From contig CACDJC010000009.1 in NCBI GenBank assembly GCA_902552475.1, forward strand, positions 1 to 38,902: DNA of 38,902 bases, in the 5' to 3' direction. The notes under the pieces are model-generated. The model was not told the origin of the DNA. It did not search any database and saw nothing but the letters and a program-made list of their open reading frames with translations. Below, one piece after another: positions 17,945 through 26,721 of this stretch. Origin of the DNA: an uncultured Pelagibacteraceae bacterium. Its GTDB lineage: Bacteria > Pseudomonadota > Alphaproteobacteria > Pelagibacterales > Pelagibacteraceae. A program made the translations under genes and the position numbers. Position 1 is the stretch's first letter. Each line of letters starts with the position of its first letter.

Positions 17945-19114
17945 CTAGTTATTTTTGTCCCTTTTTTTTGAAATTAATTGAGTTAAGGAGTCGACCATCA
18001 AATCTGAAGCTTTAAATATTTCATTTGTTTTAAATTCATGAGATAAATTTTTTTCATCATTTGTTTTATCTTCAATAATTATTCCTTCATCTGGTGAGTT
18101 ATCTTTTATATATATCAGTATTAACCATTCATCATCAATTGACTCGTCCCATTTAATAAAAATTTCTCCAGTTTCAAACCTTCTATCAATACATCTTAAT
18201 ATTGACATGTGTTTAGTTATGTATCTCTTATTTAATTGAAAAACTAAACTATTTGCACTTCTGTAAAAACTTTCAAGAGCAAATTCTACCTTTTGTCTTG
18301 CTAAATTATATTCTTTCTCTTTTTGTAAAATTGCAACTCTATCATCGCCATCTTGAATTTTAACTCCAAGCGCCTCAACTCTTTCTCTAATTTTTTGATC
18401 TCTTATAAGTCTGTATTTATTTTTTAATTTTTCAATTCTTTCTTGAAGTCCTGCATAATCTTCTCTTTTTTCTTTTAAAGAAATTTTTTCTAATTTTTCT
18501 AATTCTTTAACCTCTCTAATTCTAAATTTTTCAATTTGTTTTTCTATTTTTAATTCTTCTAAAAATTTTCTTTGTCTTTCTGCCTGTTCTTTTCTTAATA
18601 ATGCCTGTTCTTTTCTTAGAAATAATTTTATATCTTTTGATCTTTGTTTTTCTAACCTTTCCTCTTCTTTTAGTTGTTTTTCTTTTAACTTTAATTGAAT
18701 TTTTTCTTCCTCTATTTTCTTTTCAGCTAATTTTTGTTTTTGTCTTTCAGATCTTTCTATTGCTTCAAGTTTAATTCTTCTTTTTTCTTCTGATCTTATT
18801 AATTTGAAATTTTGAATTTTTTGTTCGATTTTTTGAAAAAAATTTGAAATAAATCTATCGACTGCAAAAAAGTCAATTTTAAAATTAAATTTAAACTTTG
18901 ATTTAAAATTTTCCTCAAACCTTACTGATTTTGAAATTAAATTGTTTGATTTTATTTTTTTTTGCTTTTTAAGAATTTTTTTATTTTTGATTTTATTTCT
19001 AATTTTTTTTTTAATTATTTTGCTTTTTTTAATAGATGCTCTTCTTTTTTTTTTTTTGAAAACTCTTGATTTTCTTTTGATTTTTTTTGATTTTTTTTTT
19101 ATTTTTTTTTTCAT
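17945..19114 (-). CDS. Lys-rich coiled-coil protein of unknown function
   Basis: I do not recognise a family. The 389-residue protein has three zones. Residues 1-60 are extremely basic (more than half Lys/Arg), like histone H1 tails or disordered nucleic-acid-binding tails. Residues about 100-270 are a Glu/Lys/Arg heptad-rich coiled coil (repeats such as EKQKLAEKKIEEEK). Residues about 275-389 form a globular, mixed-composition domain with ILRCIDRRFETGEIFIKWDES and DDEWLILIYIKDNSPDEG. No signal peptide is seen. The coding strand has poly-A runs up to about ten, so an assembly frameshift in the tail is possible, but the frame stays open. It converges on the ScfR-type gene (16-bp gap). Confidence 0.7.
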   Translation of the reverse strand: MKKKIKKKSKKIKRKSRVFKKKKRRASIKKSKIIKKKIRNKIKNKKILKKQKKIKSNNLISKSVRFEENFKSKFKFNFKIDFFAVDRFISNFFQKIEQKIQNFKLIRSEEKRRIKLEAIERSERQKQKLAEKKIEEEKIQLKLKEKQLKEEERLEKQRSKDIKLFLRKEQALLRKEQAERQRKFLEELKIEKQIEKFRIREVKELEKLEKISLKEKREDYAGLQERIEKLKNKYRLIRDQKIRERVEALGVKIQDGDDRVAILQKEKEYNLARQKVEFALESFYRSANSLVFQLNKRYITKHMSILRCIDRRFETGEIFIKWDESIDDEWLILIYIKDNSPDEGIIIEDKTNDEKNLSHEFKTNEIFKASDLMVDSLTQLISKKRDKNN

Positions 19115-19145
19115 TAAAGGTGTTTTTTAATTTATCAGTAATAAA

Positions 19146-20333
19146 TTAATAAATATAGTCCCTAGTGTTTGGAACAGAAATATTATCTTTTGATAGCTGG
19201 AACTGAAATACAACCTGATCACCCCATTTAAAAGCCATTTCACAACTTGCAAGATAAAATTCCCACATTCTATAAAATTTTTCATCAAACAAAGTTAATA
19301 CTTCTTCTTTTCTTGATAAAAATCTTTCCTTCCAATGTCTCAATGTATGAGCGTAGTGCATTCTAAGCACCTCTATGTCTGATATAATTAATCCAGAATT
19401 CTCAATTGGTCTTGCCACTTCACTCAGGCTAGGAGTATATCCACCCGGAAAAATGTATTTAGTGATCCAAGGCTGTGGATCTCTTGGTGGATTAGAGGAT
19501 CCAATAGTATGAATTAGCGCAATCCCTTTATCTTTAAGCATTTTAGATACTTGATTGAAATAAGTTCTGTAAAATTTTCTCCCGACATGTTCGAACATTC
19601 CGACGCTTACAACTCTATCAAATTTTTCATTTAACTGTCTGTAATCAATTAACTTAAACTCTACTTGATTAGATAAATTCATTTCTTTTGCTTTTTTATT
19701 ACTATATTCAAGCTGATTTTCAGAAAGTGTTATTCCTGTTACAAAGGCTTTGGTTTTTTGCGCTATCGACAATGCTAATGTTCCCCATCCAGATCCGATG
19801 TCTAATACTTTCTGATCAGGTTCAATTTTTAGTTTTTTAATTATATGATCAATTTTATTATTTTGTGCTTCTTCCAGTGTATCATTTTCACTTTTAAAAT
19901 AAGCACAAGAATATTGTCGATTTGAATCTAAAAATAAATCATAGAGTTTTTCTGAAATATCATAGTGATGACTTACATTTTTTTTCGATTTAACAATTTT
20001 ATTAAAATTTGTTAAGTATCTATAAGTTCCTTTAACCTTTTTTAATATTTTGCCATAAATATTTATATCTCCTCTACCAATATTTCTAAAGGCAATTTCC
20101 AAAAATTCGGTAAGTGTTCCATTTTCAATTATTAAAGATCCATCAGTGTAAGCCTCTCCAAAAAATAAATCAGGATTCGTTAGCAACTTATAACTTAAAT
20201 TTTTATCAAGTAATTTTATTGTTATTGGCTTTTCTTTTATCGGTTTTCCGATAACAAATTTTTTTTGATTAGAATCTATTAATATAAATCCATCATACTT
20301 AAATAGATTATTTAAAAATTTAATTAAATTCAT
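19146..20333 (-). CDS. cfa: Cyclopropane-fatty-acyl-phospholipid synthase
   Basis: SAM-dependent enzyme that modifies unsaturated acyl chains of membrane phospholipids; relatives also catalyse other C-methylations on lipids. The 395 residues include HHYDISEKLYDLFLD...YSCAYF (about 140-165), the SAM-binding VLDIGSGWGTLALSIA (about 195-210), GMFEHVGRKFY, FPGGYTPSLSE and the C-terminal MHYAHTLRHWKERF. All are hallmark Cfa blocks. It starts 1 bp after the stop of the upstream aldolase gene, so the two are cotranscribed. Whether the product is a cyclopropane or another methylated lipid is not decided by sequence. Confidence 0.93.
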   Translation of the reverse strand: MNLIKFLNNLFKYDGFILIDSNQKKFVIGKPIKEKPITIKLLDKNLSYKLLTNPDLFFGEAYTDGSLIIENGTLTEFLEIAFRNIGRGDINIYGKILKKVKGTYRYLTNFNKIVKSKKNVSHHYDISEKLYDLFLDSNRQYSCAYFKSENDTLEEAQNNKIDHIIKKLKIEPDQKVLDIGSGWGTLALSIAQKTKAFVTGITLSENQLEYSNKKAKEMNLSNQVEFKLIDYRQLNEKFDRVVSVGMFEHVGRKFYRTYFNQVSKMLKDKGIALIHTIGSSNPPRDPQPWITKYIFPGGYTPSLSEVARPIENSGLIISDIEVLRMHYAHTLRHWKERFLSRKEEVLTLFDEKFYRMWEFYLASCEMAFKWGDQVVFQFQLSKDNISVPNTRDYIY

Positions 20334-20334
20334 A

Positions 20335-21219
20335 TCATGCTGCCTTTAGTGTTTCTAAATTAAAATCTAATTTTTTAAGATTATTTAAAAGTTCTTGTTT
20401 TTCTTTATCTGATAAAAGTTTCAAAGGTGGCAAAAGATTTTCAAAAATTAAATTTTTTTCAGACATCAAAGTATGAAGAGCCGATATTAAATTGTATTTT
20501 TCAAATGAAGCTCTGACATCACATAATTTTTGATTGGAACTTTGTGGTAAATTATTTAAGAAATTATCATAAACTTCTCTTGCCAAAGATCCAGTAACAT
20601 TTGTCGTAGCAGTAATTATACCTTTACATCCTAAATTCAAACCATTTAACAATTTTGACTCTGAACCTGGGAAAACTGAAAAGTTTTTAATATTTAGTTT
20701 TTCATACAAATTATATGTACTATCTTTAACACCAATAATTTGGTTTGGAAATTTGCTCACTAATTTTTCAACACAACTTTCACTAAATTTATATCCTGAA
20801 AGTTTTTCAAAATTGTATAAAATAATTTTACAATCACTTATTTCATAAATTATTTTAGAATAAAAACTAATAACATCTTCGTCACCATATTTATAATACG
20901 CAGGTGGCATTATTAAAAATGTATCAAAGTTCATTGTCTTTGAAATTTTAATAAGATTAATAGTATCTCCTAAAGAATTAAGTCCCGTTCCAATTATATA
21001 TTTGTTCTTATATTTGCTACTTGGTAAATGATTGATTAGTTGAATTTTCTCACTTAAAGAGACTAGTTGTGATTGACCAGTGCTTCCAAAAAAGACAACT
21101 CCGTGACACCCCATGTCTATAACGTTTTCTGCATGTTTGATGGTATTTTTAATATCTAAAGTTAAATTTTTATCTAAAATAGATAAAGTAGCAGCATATA
21201 TGCCTTTAATTTCTTCCAT
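20335..21219 (-). CDS. DHDPS/NAL superfamily class I aldolase (DapA-like, probably not DapA)
   Basis: Schiff-base aldolase of the dihydrodipicolinate synthase / N-acetylneuraminate lyase superfamily, 294 residues. It has the catalytic Lys165 in GVKDST, Tyr135 in ILYNFEKLSG, and the pyruvate-binding loop FGSTGQSQ (44-51; GTTGES in E. coli DapA). The position equivalent to E. coli DapA Arg138 (YNVPSRTG) is Leu140 here (YNFEKLSG). That Arg holds the aspartate-semialdehyde carboxylate, so the substrate is probably another 2-keto acid or sugar acid. It lies directly upstream of cfa (1-bp gap) and is divergent from a GT9 gene. Confidence 0.85.
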   Translation of the reverse strand: MEEIKGIYAATLSILDKNLTLDIKNTIKHAENVIDMGCHGVVFFGSTGQSQLVSLSEKIQLINHLPSSKYKNKYIIGTGLNSLGDTINLIKISKTMNFDTFLIMPPAYYKYGDEDVISFYSKIIYEISDCKIILYNFEKLSGYKFSESCVEKLVSKFPNQIIGVKDSTYNLYEKLNIKNFSVFPGSESKLLNGLNLGCKGIITATTNVTGSLAREVYDNFLNNLPQSSNQKLCDVRASFEKYNLISALHTLMSEKNLIFENLLPPLKLLSDKEKQELLNNLKKLDFNLETLKAA

Positions 21220-21267
21220 TTTTAAAATTTATATAAAAAAATAAATTAGTAAAGGTTATAAAAGCAT

Positions 21268-22221
21268 ATGAAGATATTAGTAATTCAAAATCGTATGGGA
21301 ATTGGCGATATGGTAATTTTCTTACCTTTCATAGAGGCAATTTCAAAAAAATTTAATTCATCTATAATATTATTAACTAAAGAAAGCTCAAAAGCTAAGG
21401 AGTATTTGTCAAATAATAATCATATAGAAAAAATCATAGATCTAAGGAGAAATAATAGTAACGACATCCATCAAGGTGTGAAAGGCTTTTTTAGATTAAG
21501 AAAAGACTTAAAAAAATTTAATTTTGATAAAGCTTTTATTTTCAATTCTTCGACAAGATATAATTTAGTTTGTAAATTTGCAGGAATTAAAGAAATTTAT
21601 CAATACCCATTATTTAAAAAAAACAAACAACATATAATTGGCGCTGCAAAAAGTTTATTAGAAAAAATAAATTTAAATATAGATAGTGATCCAAAAATTT
21701 CTATAGAAGAAAATTTGGTTATGGAAGCTAAAAGAAAATTTAATATAAATGACAAACAAATAAATGTTTTGCTTGGCATAGGTGGTTCTGGTCCAACGAA
21801 ACGAACTCCTGCTAAAATAATTAAAGAATTTATAAAATTGAGTTTAAAAAATTATGATTGTAAATTTTTTTTAGCAACAGGAAATAATAAAGAAGAACAA
21901 GAAATTCAAAATGAAATAATTTTAAGTTTTCAAGAACATTGTATACCTTTAAGTAATCTATCTATATCAAACACTCTTCCAATTATTAAAAATTGCAAAA
22001 TAGCTATTTGTAATGATACGAGCTTTAGCCATCTATCAGCTGCACTAGACGTACCAACTATAGTTTTAATGTGCGACTCTCCATTACTTTATGGAAGTTA
22101 TTCTAAAAAAATGTATCCCATAATTCCTGATGGTATGGAAACTGTTTCGCACAATTCAAGAGGTAAAGAAAAAATAAATCCAATTAAAATTTTTGATAAA
22201 TTTAAAAGTATTATTAAATAG
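21268..22221 (+). CDS. Glycosyltransferase family 9 (heptosyltransferase-like)
   Basis: Predicted GT-B fold transferase of 317 residues, similar to ADP-heptose:LPS heptosyltransferases. The N-terminal MKILVIQNRMGIGDMVIFLPFIEAI is the family signature (GDM/GD-x-x-x-x-P). The C-terminal domain has LLGIGGSGPTKR, SNLSISNTLPIIKNCKIAICNDTSFSHLSAALDVPTI, with the ND-T/S-x-x-H motif of nucleotide-sugar binding. It probably adds a sugar to lipopolysaccharide or another surface glycan at the cytoplasmic face of the inner membrane. The donor is not known. Its 3' end overlaps the convergent J-domain gene by 8 bp. Confidence 0.85.
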   Translation: MKILVIQNRMGIGDMVIFLPFIEAISKKFNSSIILLTKESSKAKEYLSNNNHIEKIIDLRRNNSNDIHQGVKGFFRLRKDLKKFNFDKAFIFNSSTRYNLVCKFAGIKEIYQYPLFKKNKQHIIGAAKSLLEKINLNIDSDPKISIEENLVMEAKRKFNINDKQINVLLGIGGSGPTKRTPAKIIKEFIKLSLKNYDCKFFLATGNNKEEQEIQNEIILSFQEHCIPLSNLSISNTLPIIKNCKIAICNDTSFSHLSAALDVPTIVLMCDSPLLYGSYSKKMYPIIPDGMETVSHNSRGKEKINPIKIFDKFKSIIK

Positions 22222-22723
22222 AATTTTTAATTACTATTTCTTTGGCTTCATTTACTATTGATGCTAATCTATTCAATTCAGGACTGATATCAGGATGAAT
22301 TTTTTTCATAATTTTTTTATAATTATTTAAAACTTCATCCTTTGAATATTTTTTTTTAGGATCTAGATTAAGTATTTTATACGCCTCATCAATAGACATA
22401 CTTTGTTTATTCATATTTTGGTTAAAATTATTAAAATTAAATCTTCCTGAATTCTTTAAAACTCTAAATAATCCCCATAATCTTAAAATTTGAAATAAAG
22501 ATATTCCAGCTTTTGTTTTAATTAATGGCAATATTGCTAAAACAAAGGGTAAGGAAAATATATATCTCCCTGCATAAGCCATTATTAATGCCAATAAAAT
22601 TGAAGAAATAATAATCATTAATCTAATCATTTTTGAGATTTTTTTTGAAGATGTTTTCGCAAACCAGCTAAGAAATATATACACAAGGACAAAAATAATC
22701 AGTGTTATAAAAAAAATATTCAT
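22214..22723 (-). CDS. Membrane-anchored J-domain protein (Tim14/Pam18-like)
   Basis: A 169-residue protein with two or three N-terminal hydrophobic segments (about 3-18, 32-50, 52-68) and a C-terminal J-like domain (about 112-169) containing HPD (KKIHPDISPELNRLASIVNEAKEIV). The truncated J-domain placed at the very C-terminus behind membrane segments matches alphaproteobacterial relatives of mitochondrial Tim14/Pam18. It probably recruits DnaK to the inner membrane; the client is unknown. It is divergent from oligopeptidase B (19 bp). Confidence 0.82.
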   Translation of the reverse strand: MNIFFITLIIFVLVYIFLSWFAKTSSKKISKMIRLMIIISSILLALIMAYAGRYIFSLPFVLAILPLIKTKAGISLFQILRLWGLFRVLKNSGRFNFNNFNQNMNKQSMSIDEAYKILNLDPKKKYSKDEVLNNYKKIMKKIHPDISPELNRLASIVNEAKEIVIKNSI

Positions 22724-22742
22724 ATATTAATTTGTTTCAAAA

Positions 22743-24818
22743 ATGAAAATACCACAACTTCAAAAAAAACCTGAACTAAAATCTTGTCACAATAGAACGT
22801 GGGAAGATAATTATAGCTGGATACACCAAGAAAACATATTAGACGTTTTGAAAGATAGTTCAAAGCTTCTACCAGAAGTGAGGAAATACTTGGAAGAAGA
22901 AAATAAGTTTTTTGAAAATCAAATGTCAGACACTAAAAATTTAAGAAAAAAACTTTTTGATGAAATAAAAGGTAGAATTAAACTTGATGATGAATCTTTA
23001 CCTTTTAAAGATAAAAACTATGAATATTGGACCAAAACAACAACGAAAGGAAACTATTCAATTAAACTAAGAAAAAAAATTGGAACAAAACATGTTGAAG
23101 AAATATGGAATGGAGACAAAGAAAAAGAAAAATTAAATACTGAATATTTTGGATTAGGAGATCTTGAAGTAAGTTTTAATGATAAGTATCTTGGTTACTC
23201 ACTAGATCTTAAAGGTTCAGAATACTATACAATTTATGTAAGAAATATAGAAAACCAAAAACTTGTTACAGAAAAAATAGAAGAGACCAGTGGAAGCATT
23301 GAATTTAGCCTTGATGATAAATACATTTTTTATTCAAAATTAGACGAACATCATAGACCAAGAAAAATATATAGACATGAGATAGGGGGCTCAACAAAAA
23401 AAGATATATTAATATTTGAGGAAAAAAGTGAAGCCTTTACAGTTGGTATTGGATTAAGTTCGGATGAAAAATATTTTTTTATTTCAACATCAGATCACAA
23501 TACTTCAGAACAATATTACTTTGATGCAAATGAAAAAATTCCAAAGCCTAAATTAATAAAAAAAAGAAAAAGAGGGATAATCTATTCCGTTAATTCTTGG
23601 GGTGGTTATTTTTATAATCATACAAATGAAAATGCTGAAGATTTCAAGATAGAAAAATGTAAAGATTTATCAAATCAAAATTGGGAAAAATTTATTCCAG
23701 CCAAAGATGAAGTGCTAATAGGAGGTTTGGTATTTTTAAATAATTGGATTATTAGATCAGAAACATCCAATGCGCTTGGAAAATTAATTTTAAGGGATCC
23801 AAAGACAAATAAAGAAGAAGAAATAATTTTTACAGATGAAAAAGTTATTGTCCCTGGAATATCTCTTATTCAAAAAGATAGAAACACTGATATTGTTTAT
23901 TTATCTTATTCTTCGCCAAAAACACCAGGTAGAACTTATTTATTCAATTTAAAAACAAAAGATAAAAAATTAAAAAAAGAACAAGAAATTCCCTCTGGAC
24001 ATAATCCAGATGATTATATTGTGGAAAGACTTGAATGCCCTTCTCATGATGGAAGAATGGTACCAATTACAATTACGAGGCATAAGAATACAAAAATAGA
24101 TGGTTCGGCAAACTTGTTGCTATACGGATATGGATCATATGGAAATTCAATGTCTCCAGGTTTTTCTTCAACAAGATTAAGTTTAATTAATAGAGATATT
24201 ATATGGGTAACTGCACATATAAGAGGTGGTATGGAAAGAGGAATGAAGTGGTGGAAAGAAGGTAAACTTTTAAATAAAAAAAATACTTTTGAGGACTACA
24301 TAGCAGTTGGAAAATATTTAATTAATAAAAATTATACTTCTTATGGAAAAATTATAGGTATGGGTGGTTCAGCAGGTGGATTATTAATGGGGGCAGTTGT
24401 CAACCAAGCGCCAGAATTATTCTTAGGTTTAATCATGGCTGTCCCTTTTGTAGACTCTTTAACAACTAACCTAGATCACTCTTTGCCATTAACTGTTGGA
24501 GAGTTTGATGAGTTTGGTAACGCTAAAGATAATAAAGATCATTTTGAATATATTTATTCTTATGCGCCATATAATAATATAAAAAAAATGGATTACCCTA
24601 ACATTTTAATAACTACTAGCTTGAGTGATAATAGAGTTTTGTTTGATGAACCTGCTAAATTTACAGCAAAACTTCGAGAGTATAAAACTGATAATAATCT
24701 CTTACTATTAAAAACTGAAATGAATGCCGGACATGGTGGAAAGTCCGGAAGAGACGGTGCGATAGAGGAAATAACACTTGATTATGCTTTTGCACTTAAA
24801 ATTTCTAATAAAATATAA
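22743..24818 (+). CDS. ptrB: Oligopeptidase B (S9A serine peptidase)
   Basis: Cytoplasmic serine peptidase cleaving short peptides after Arg or Lys. The length is 691 residues. The N-terminal beta-propeller covers about 70-400. The C-terminal alpha/beta-hydrolase holds the triad: Ser543 in GGSAGG, Asp629 in SDNRV, and His664 in NAGHGG. The surrounding AHIRGGMERGMKWWKEGKLLNKKNTFEDY and VNQAPELFLGLIMAVPFVDSLTT...LPLTVGEFDEFG blocks are typical of oligopeptidase B rather than prolyl oligopeptidase. No signal peptide is present. It probably recycles peptide nitrogen and carbon. The ATG at 22743 gives an N-terminus like relatives. Confidence 0.94.
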   Translation: MKIPQLQKKPELKSCHNRTWEDNYSWIHQENILDVLKDSSKLLPEVRKYLEEENKFFENQMSDTKNLRKKLFDEIKGRIKLDDESLPFKDKNYEYWTKTTTKGNYSIKLRKKIGTKHVEEIWNGDKEKEKLNTEYFGLGDLEVSFNDKYLGYSLDLKGSEYYTIYVRNIENQKLVTEKIEETSGSIEFSLDDKYIFYSKLDEHHRPRKIYRHEIGGSTKKDILIFEEKSEAFTVGIGLSSDEKYFFISTSDHNTSEQYYFDANEKIPKPKLIKKRKRGIIYSVNSWGGYFYNHTNENAEDFKIEKCKDLSNQNWEKFIPAKDEVLIGGLVFLNNWIIRSETSNALGKLILRDPKTNKEEEIIFTDEKVIVPGISLIQKDRNTDIVYLSYSSPKTPGRTYLFNLKTKDKKLKKEQEIPSGHNPDDYIVERLECPSHDGRMVPITITRHKNTKIDGSANLLLYGYGSYGNSMSPGFSSTRLSLINRDIIWVTAHIRGGMERGMKWWKEGKLLNKKNTFEDYIAVGKYLINKNYTSYGKIIGMGGSAGGLLMGAVVNQAPELFLGLIMAVPFVDSLTTNLDHSLPLTVGEFDEFGNAKDNKDHFEYIYSYAPYNNIKKMDYPNILITTSLSDNRVLFDEPAKFTAKLREYKTDNNLLLLKTEMNAGHGGKSGRDGAIEEITLDYAFALKISNKI

Positions 24819-24828
24819 ATTTTAATTG

Positions 24829-24855
24829 TTGAAAAAAAAAAATTAATTCCCATAT
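24829..24855 (+). promoter_or_regulatory. Sigma-32 (RpoH)-like promoter of the hsp20 gene
   Basis: GTTGAAA with -35 core TTGAAA at 24829-24834, a 14-bp spacer, then CCCATAT at 24849-24855, close to the CTTGAAA / CCCCATnT sigma-32 consensus. The predicted transcript starts near 24862 and has a leader of about 58 bases, fitting the downstream thermometer candidate. Confidence 0.6.
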
Positions 24856-24861
24856 AAAATC

Positions 24862-24919
24862 AGTAAGTCGCCTAATGGGGCTTGCAATAAATAAACTTGC
24901 TTAAAAAAAGGAGGATATT
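24862..24919 (+). promoter_or_regulatory. ROSE-like RNA thermometer in the hsp20 5' leader
   Basis: The leader ends in CUUGCUU (24896-24902), loop AAAAA, AAGGAGG (24908-24914), with the start codon at 24920. Six pairs form (one U-G) around a central G24899-G24911 mismatch, sequestering the whole Shine-Dalgarno. The UUGCU-versus-AGGA pairing with an internal G-G is the hallmark of ROSE thermometers on hsp20 genes of rhizobia and other bacteria. An imperfect upstream hairpin (about 24866-24884) may be the preceding stem. Confidence 0.6.
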
Positions 24920-25366
24920 ATGACAAGTAAGGATTTATCAATCTTTAACTCTCTTAGACCTTTTTCAATTGGTTTTGATGATATGTTTGATCAATTTGAA
25001 AGTATGTTAGGTAATGGTAGTTTGAGTATGCAATCAAATTATCCACCTTATAACATAAGAAAAACCGGTAAGGACGCTTACTCTATAGAAGTTGCTCTTG
25101 CAGGTTTTAATAAAAAAGATGTCGAAGTTGAGTTTGAAGATAATTTGTTAACTGTAAGAACTAAACAGATTAACAAGTCTCAGGATAAAAATGAAGATGG
25201 TGAAATAATTCATAAGGGAATTTCTCAAAGACAATTTGCAAGATCATTTACAATAGCTGATGATGTTAAAGTAAATGGTGCTGAACTAAAAGATGGTCTT
25301 TTAACAATAGCTTGTGAAAGAATCTTGCCAGATCATAAGAAAAAAAGACTTATTGAAATTAAATAA
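24920..25366 (+). CDS. hsp20: Small heat-shock protein (Hsp20 / alpha-crystallin family, IbpA-like)
   Basis: ATP-independent holdase of 148 residues. The N-terminal arm includes RPFSIGFDDMFDQFESML, as in proteobacterial IbpA-type proteins. The alpha-crystallin domain (about 38-138) has YNIRKTGKDAYSIEVALAGFNKKDVEVEFEDNLLTV, the GISQRQFARSFTIADDVKVNGAELKDGLLTI block (A-x-x-x-G-L signature) and a short C-terminal tail. The gene stands alone behind a heat-shock promoter and a thermometer candidate, and ends in a strong bidirectional terminator, so it is probably induced by heat at both transcription and translation. Confidence 0.95.
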   Translation: MTSKDLSIFNSLRPFSIGFDDMFDQFESMLGNGSLSMQSNYPPYNIRKTGKDAYSIEVALAGFNKKDVEVEFEDNLLTVRTKQINKSQDKNEDGEIIHKGISQRQFARSFTIADDVKVNGAELKDGLLTIACERILPDHKKKRLIEIK

Positions 25367-25374
25367 TCAGCCTT

Positions 25375-25413
25375 ACTTGTGGGGATTACTCCCCACAAGT
25401 ATCAAATTTTTTA
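25375..25413. terminator. Strong bidirectional terminator between hsp20 and the NCS2 permease
   Basis: ACTTGTGGGG (25375-25384), loop ATTACT, CCCCACAAGT (25391-25400): a perfect 10-bp stem, extendable by one pair on each side. It is followed rightward by a T-rich stretch (ATTTTTTATTTTTTT). It sits between the convergent hsp20 and permease stops and probably serves both. Confidence 0.88.
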
Positions 25414-26721
25414 TTTTTTTGACATTGTTGCATTAAGAATAAATGCTAGCATTCCCGCTGGAATCAGTCCTGTAGTTAAAAGAAGTTTTAAACTTATTCC
25501 AAAATCAGGAATATGTTTAACAAACTGTGGTAACAAAGACATTCCGATACCAAAAGAAAGAGATAGCCCTAAGATTAATAAATTTCTTTGATTCATTTGT
25601 TCTCTAGCAATTAATTTAATTCCTGCAGATGCAATTAAACCAAACATAATAATTGCAGCTCCACCTATTACTGACTCTGGCATTGAAGCAATTATTCCTC
25701 CTAGTTTTGGAAATAATCCCATAAGAATTAATATAACACCAGCAACTGTTCCTACATGTCTGCTTACTACGCCTGTAAAGGCAACTAGTCCTGCATTTTG
25801 AGAATAAGATGTATTAGGCATTGCATTAAATAGTGCACCAAATGCAGTTCCAACTCCGTCTGCCATTATTCCTCCTGATAATTCTTTATCAGTTGCCTCT
25901 CTATTTGCTCCCCCCATTGTAGTTGCGCTAATATCTCCAATTGTTTCTATCGTAGTAACGATCGCCATGAACAACATTAATATTATTGCTCCTGGAACAA
26001 AATCAATTCCATATTGCAAAGGCATTGGAAGAGCAAACCAACCTGCTGATGCAATCTTTCCATAATTAACCATGCCTAAAGCCATTGCAACAATATAACC
26101 AGCTATCATTCCAATTAAAATTGATGCTGATGACCACATTCCCTTACCCTTTATGTTAAAGAATAAAGAAACAATTAATACTGTAAAAGCAATTGTTAGA
26201 TGATTTGCATTACCAAAAATTTCAGGTTTATTATTCATTAACCATGCTCCACCACCAGCATACATAAAACCAACTTTTAATAAGCTCACTCCTATCATTA
26301 ATACAACGATCCCTGTTACTAAAGGTGGAAATAAATGCCTTATAGGTTTTAAAATTTTACCTATAAAAATTTGAAAAATTCCACCAATGAATGCAGCTGT
26401 AAAAACTGCACCTAAACCTGCAGCTTTAAATGGAACCATAACAGGAATGAAAGCAAAACTAGTACCTTGAATTATAGGTAATTTTGAACCAACTCCTTTA
26501 TATCCAACCGTTTGAATTACAGTTGCTACACCAGCAACAAAGAGTGCCATTTGTATCAAAAATATTTTTTGTTCAGGTGTTTGTCCAAAAACTCCAGCAA
26601 TAATTATAGGTACAGTTATGTTTCCAGCAAACATTGCTAAAACATGTTGTATTCCTAAAGGTATAGATTTATTGTATGGAAGTTGTTTGTTACTGGCACC
26701 TGACGATTTATTTGAAACCAT
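25411..26721 (-). CDS. NCS2-family nucleobase:cation symporter (xanthine/urate permease type)
   Basis: Inner-membrane purine or uracil symporter of 436 residues with about 12-14 hydrophobic segments. The N-terminal GIQHVLAMFAGNITVPIII and the NAT signature QNAGLVAFTG (about residues 300-309) identify the NCS2/NAT family. The further LMGLFPKLGGIIASMPESVIGGAAIIMFG block and the purine gene setting favour xanthine, urate or hypoxanthine over uracil. A 130-bp leader separates it from the upstream lipoprotein gene, and the ribosome binding site is GGAGG. The leader contains a long T-run on the coding strand but no riboswitch that I can recognise. It converges on hsp20. Confidence 0.92.
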   Translation of the reverse strand: MVSNKSSGASNKQLPYNKSIPLGIQHVLAMFAGNITVPIIIAGVFGQTPEQKIFLIQMALFVAGVATVIQTVGYKGVGSKLPIIQGTSFAFIPVMVPFKAAGLGAVFTAAFIGGIFQIFIGKILKPIRHLFPPLVTGIVVLMIGVSLLKVGFMYAGGGAWLMNNKPEIFGNANHLTIAFTVLIVSLFFNIKGKGMWSSASILIGMIAGYIVAMALGMVNYGKIASAGWFALPMPLQYGIDFVPGAIILMLFMAIVTTIETIGDISATTMGGANREATDKELSGGIMADGVGTAFGALFNAMPNTSYSQNAGLVAFTGVVSRHVGTVAGVILILMGLFPKLGGIIASMPESVIGGAAIIMFGLIASAGIKLIAREQMNQRNLLILGLSLSFGIGMSLLPQFVKHIPDFGISLKLLLTTGLIPAGMLAFILNATMSKK

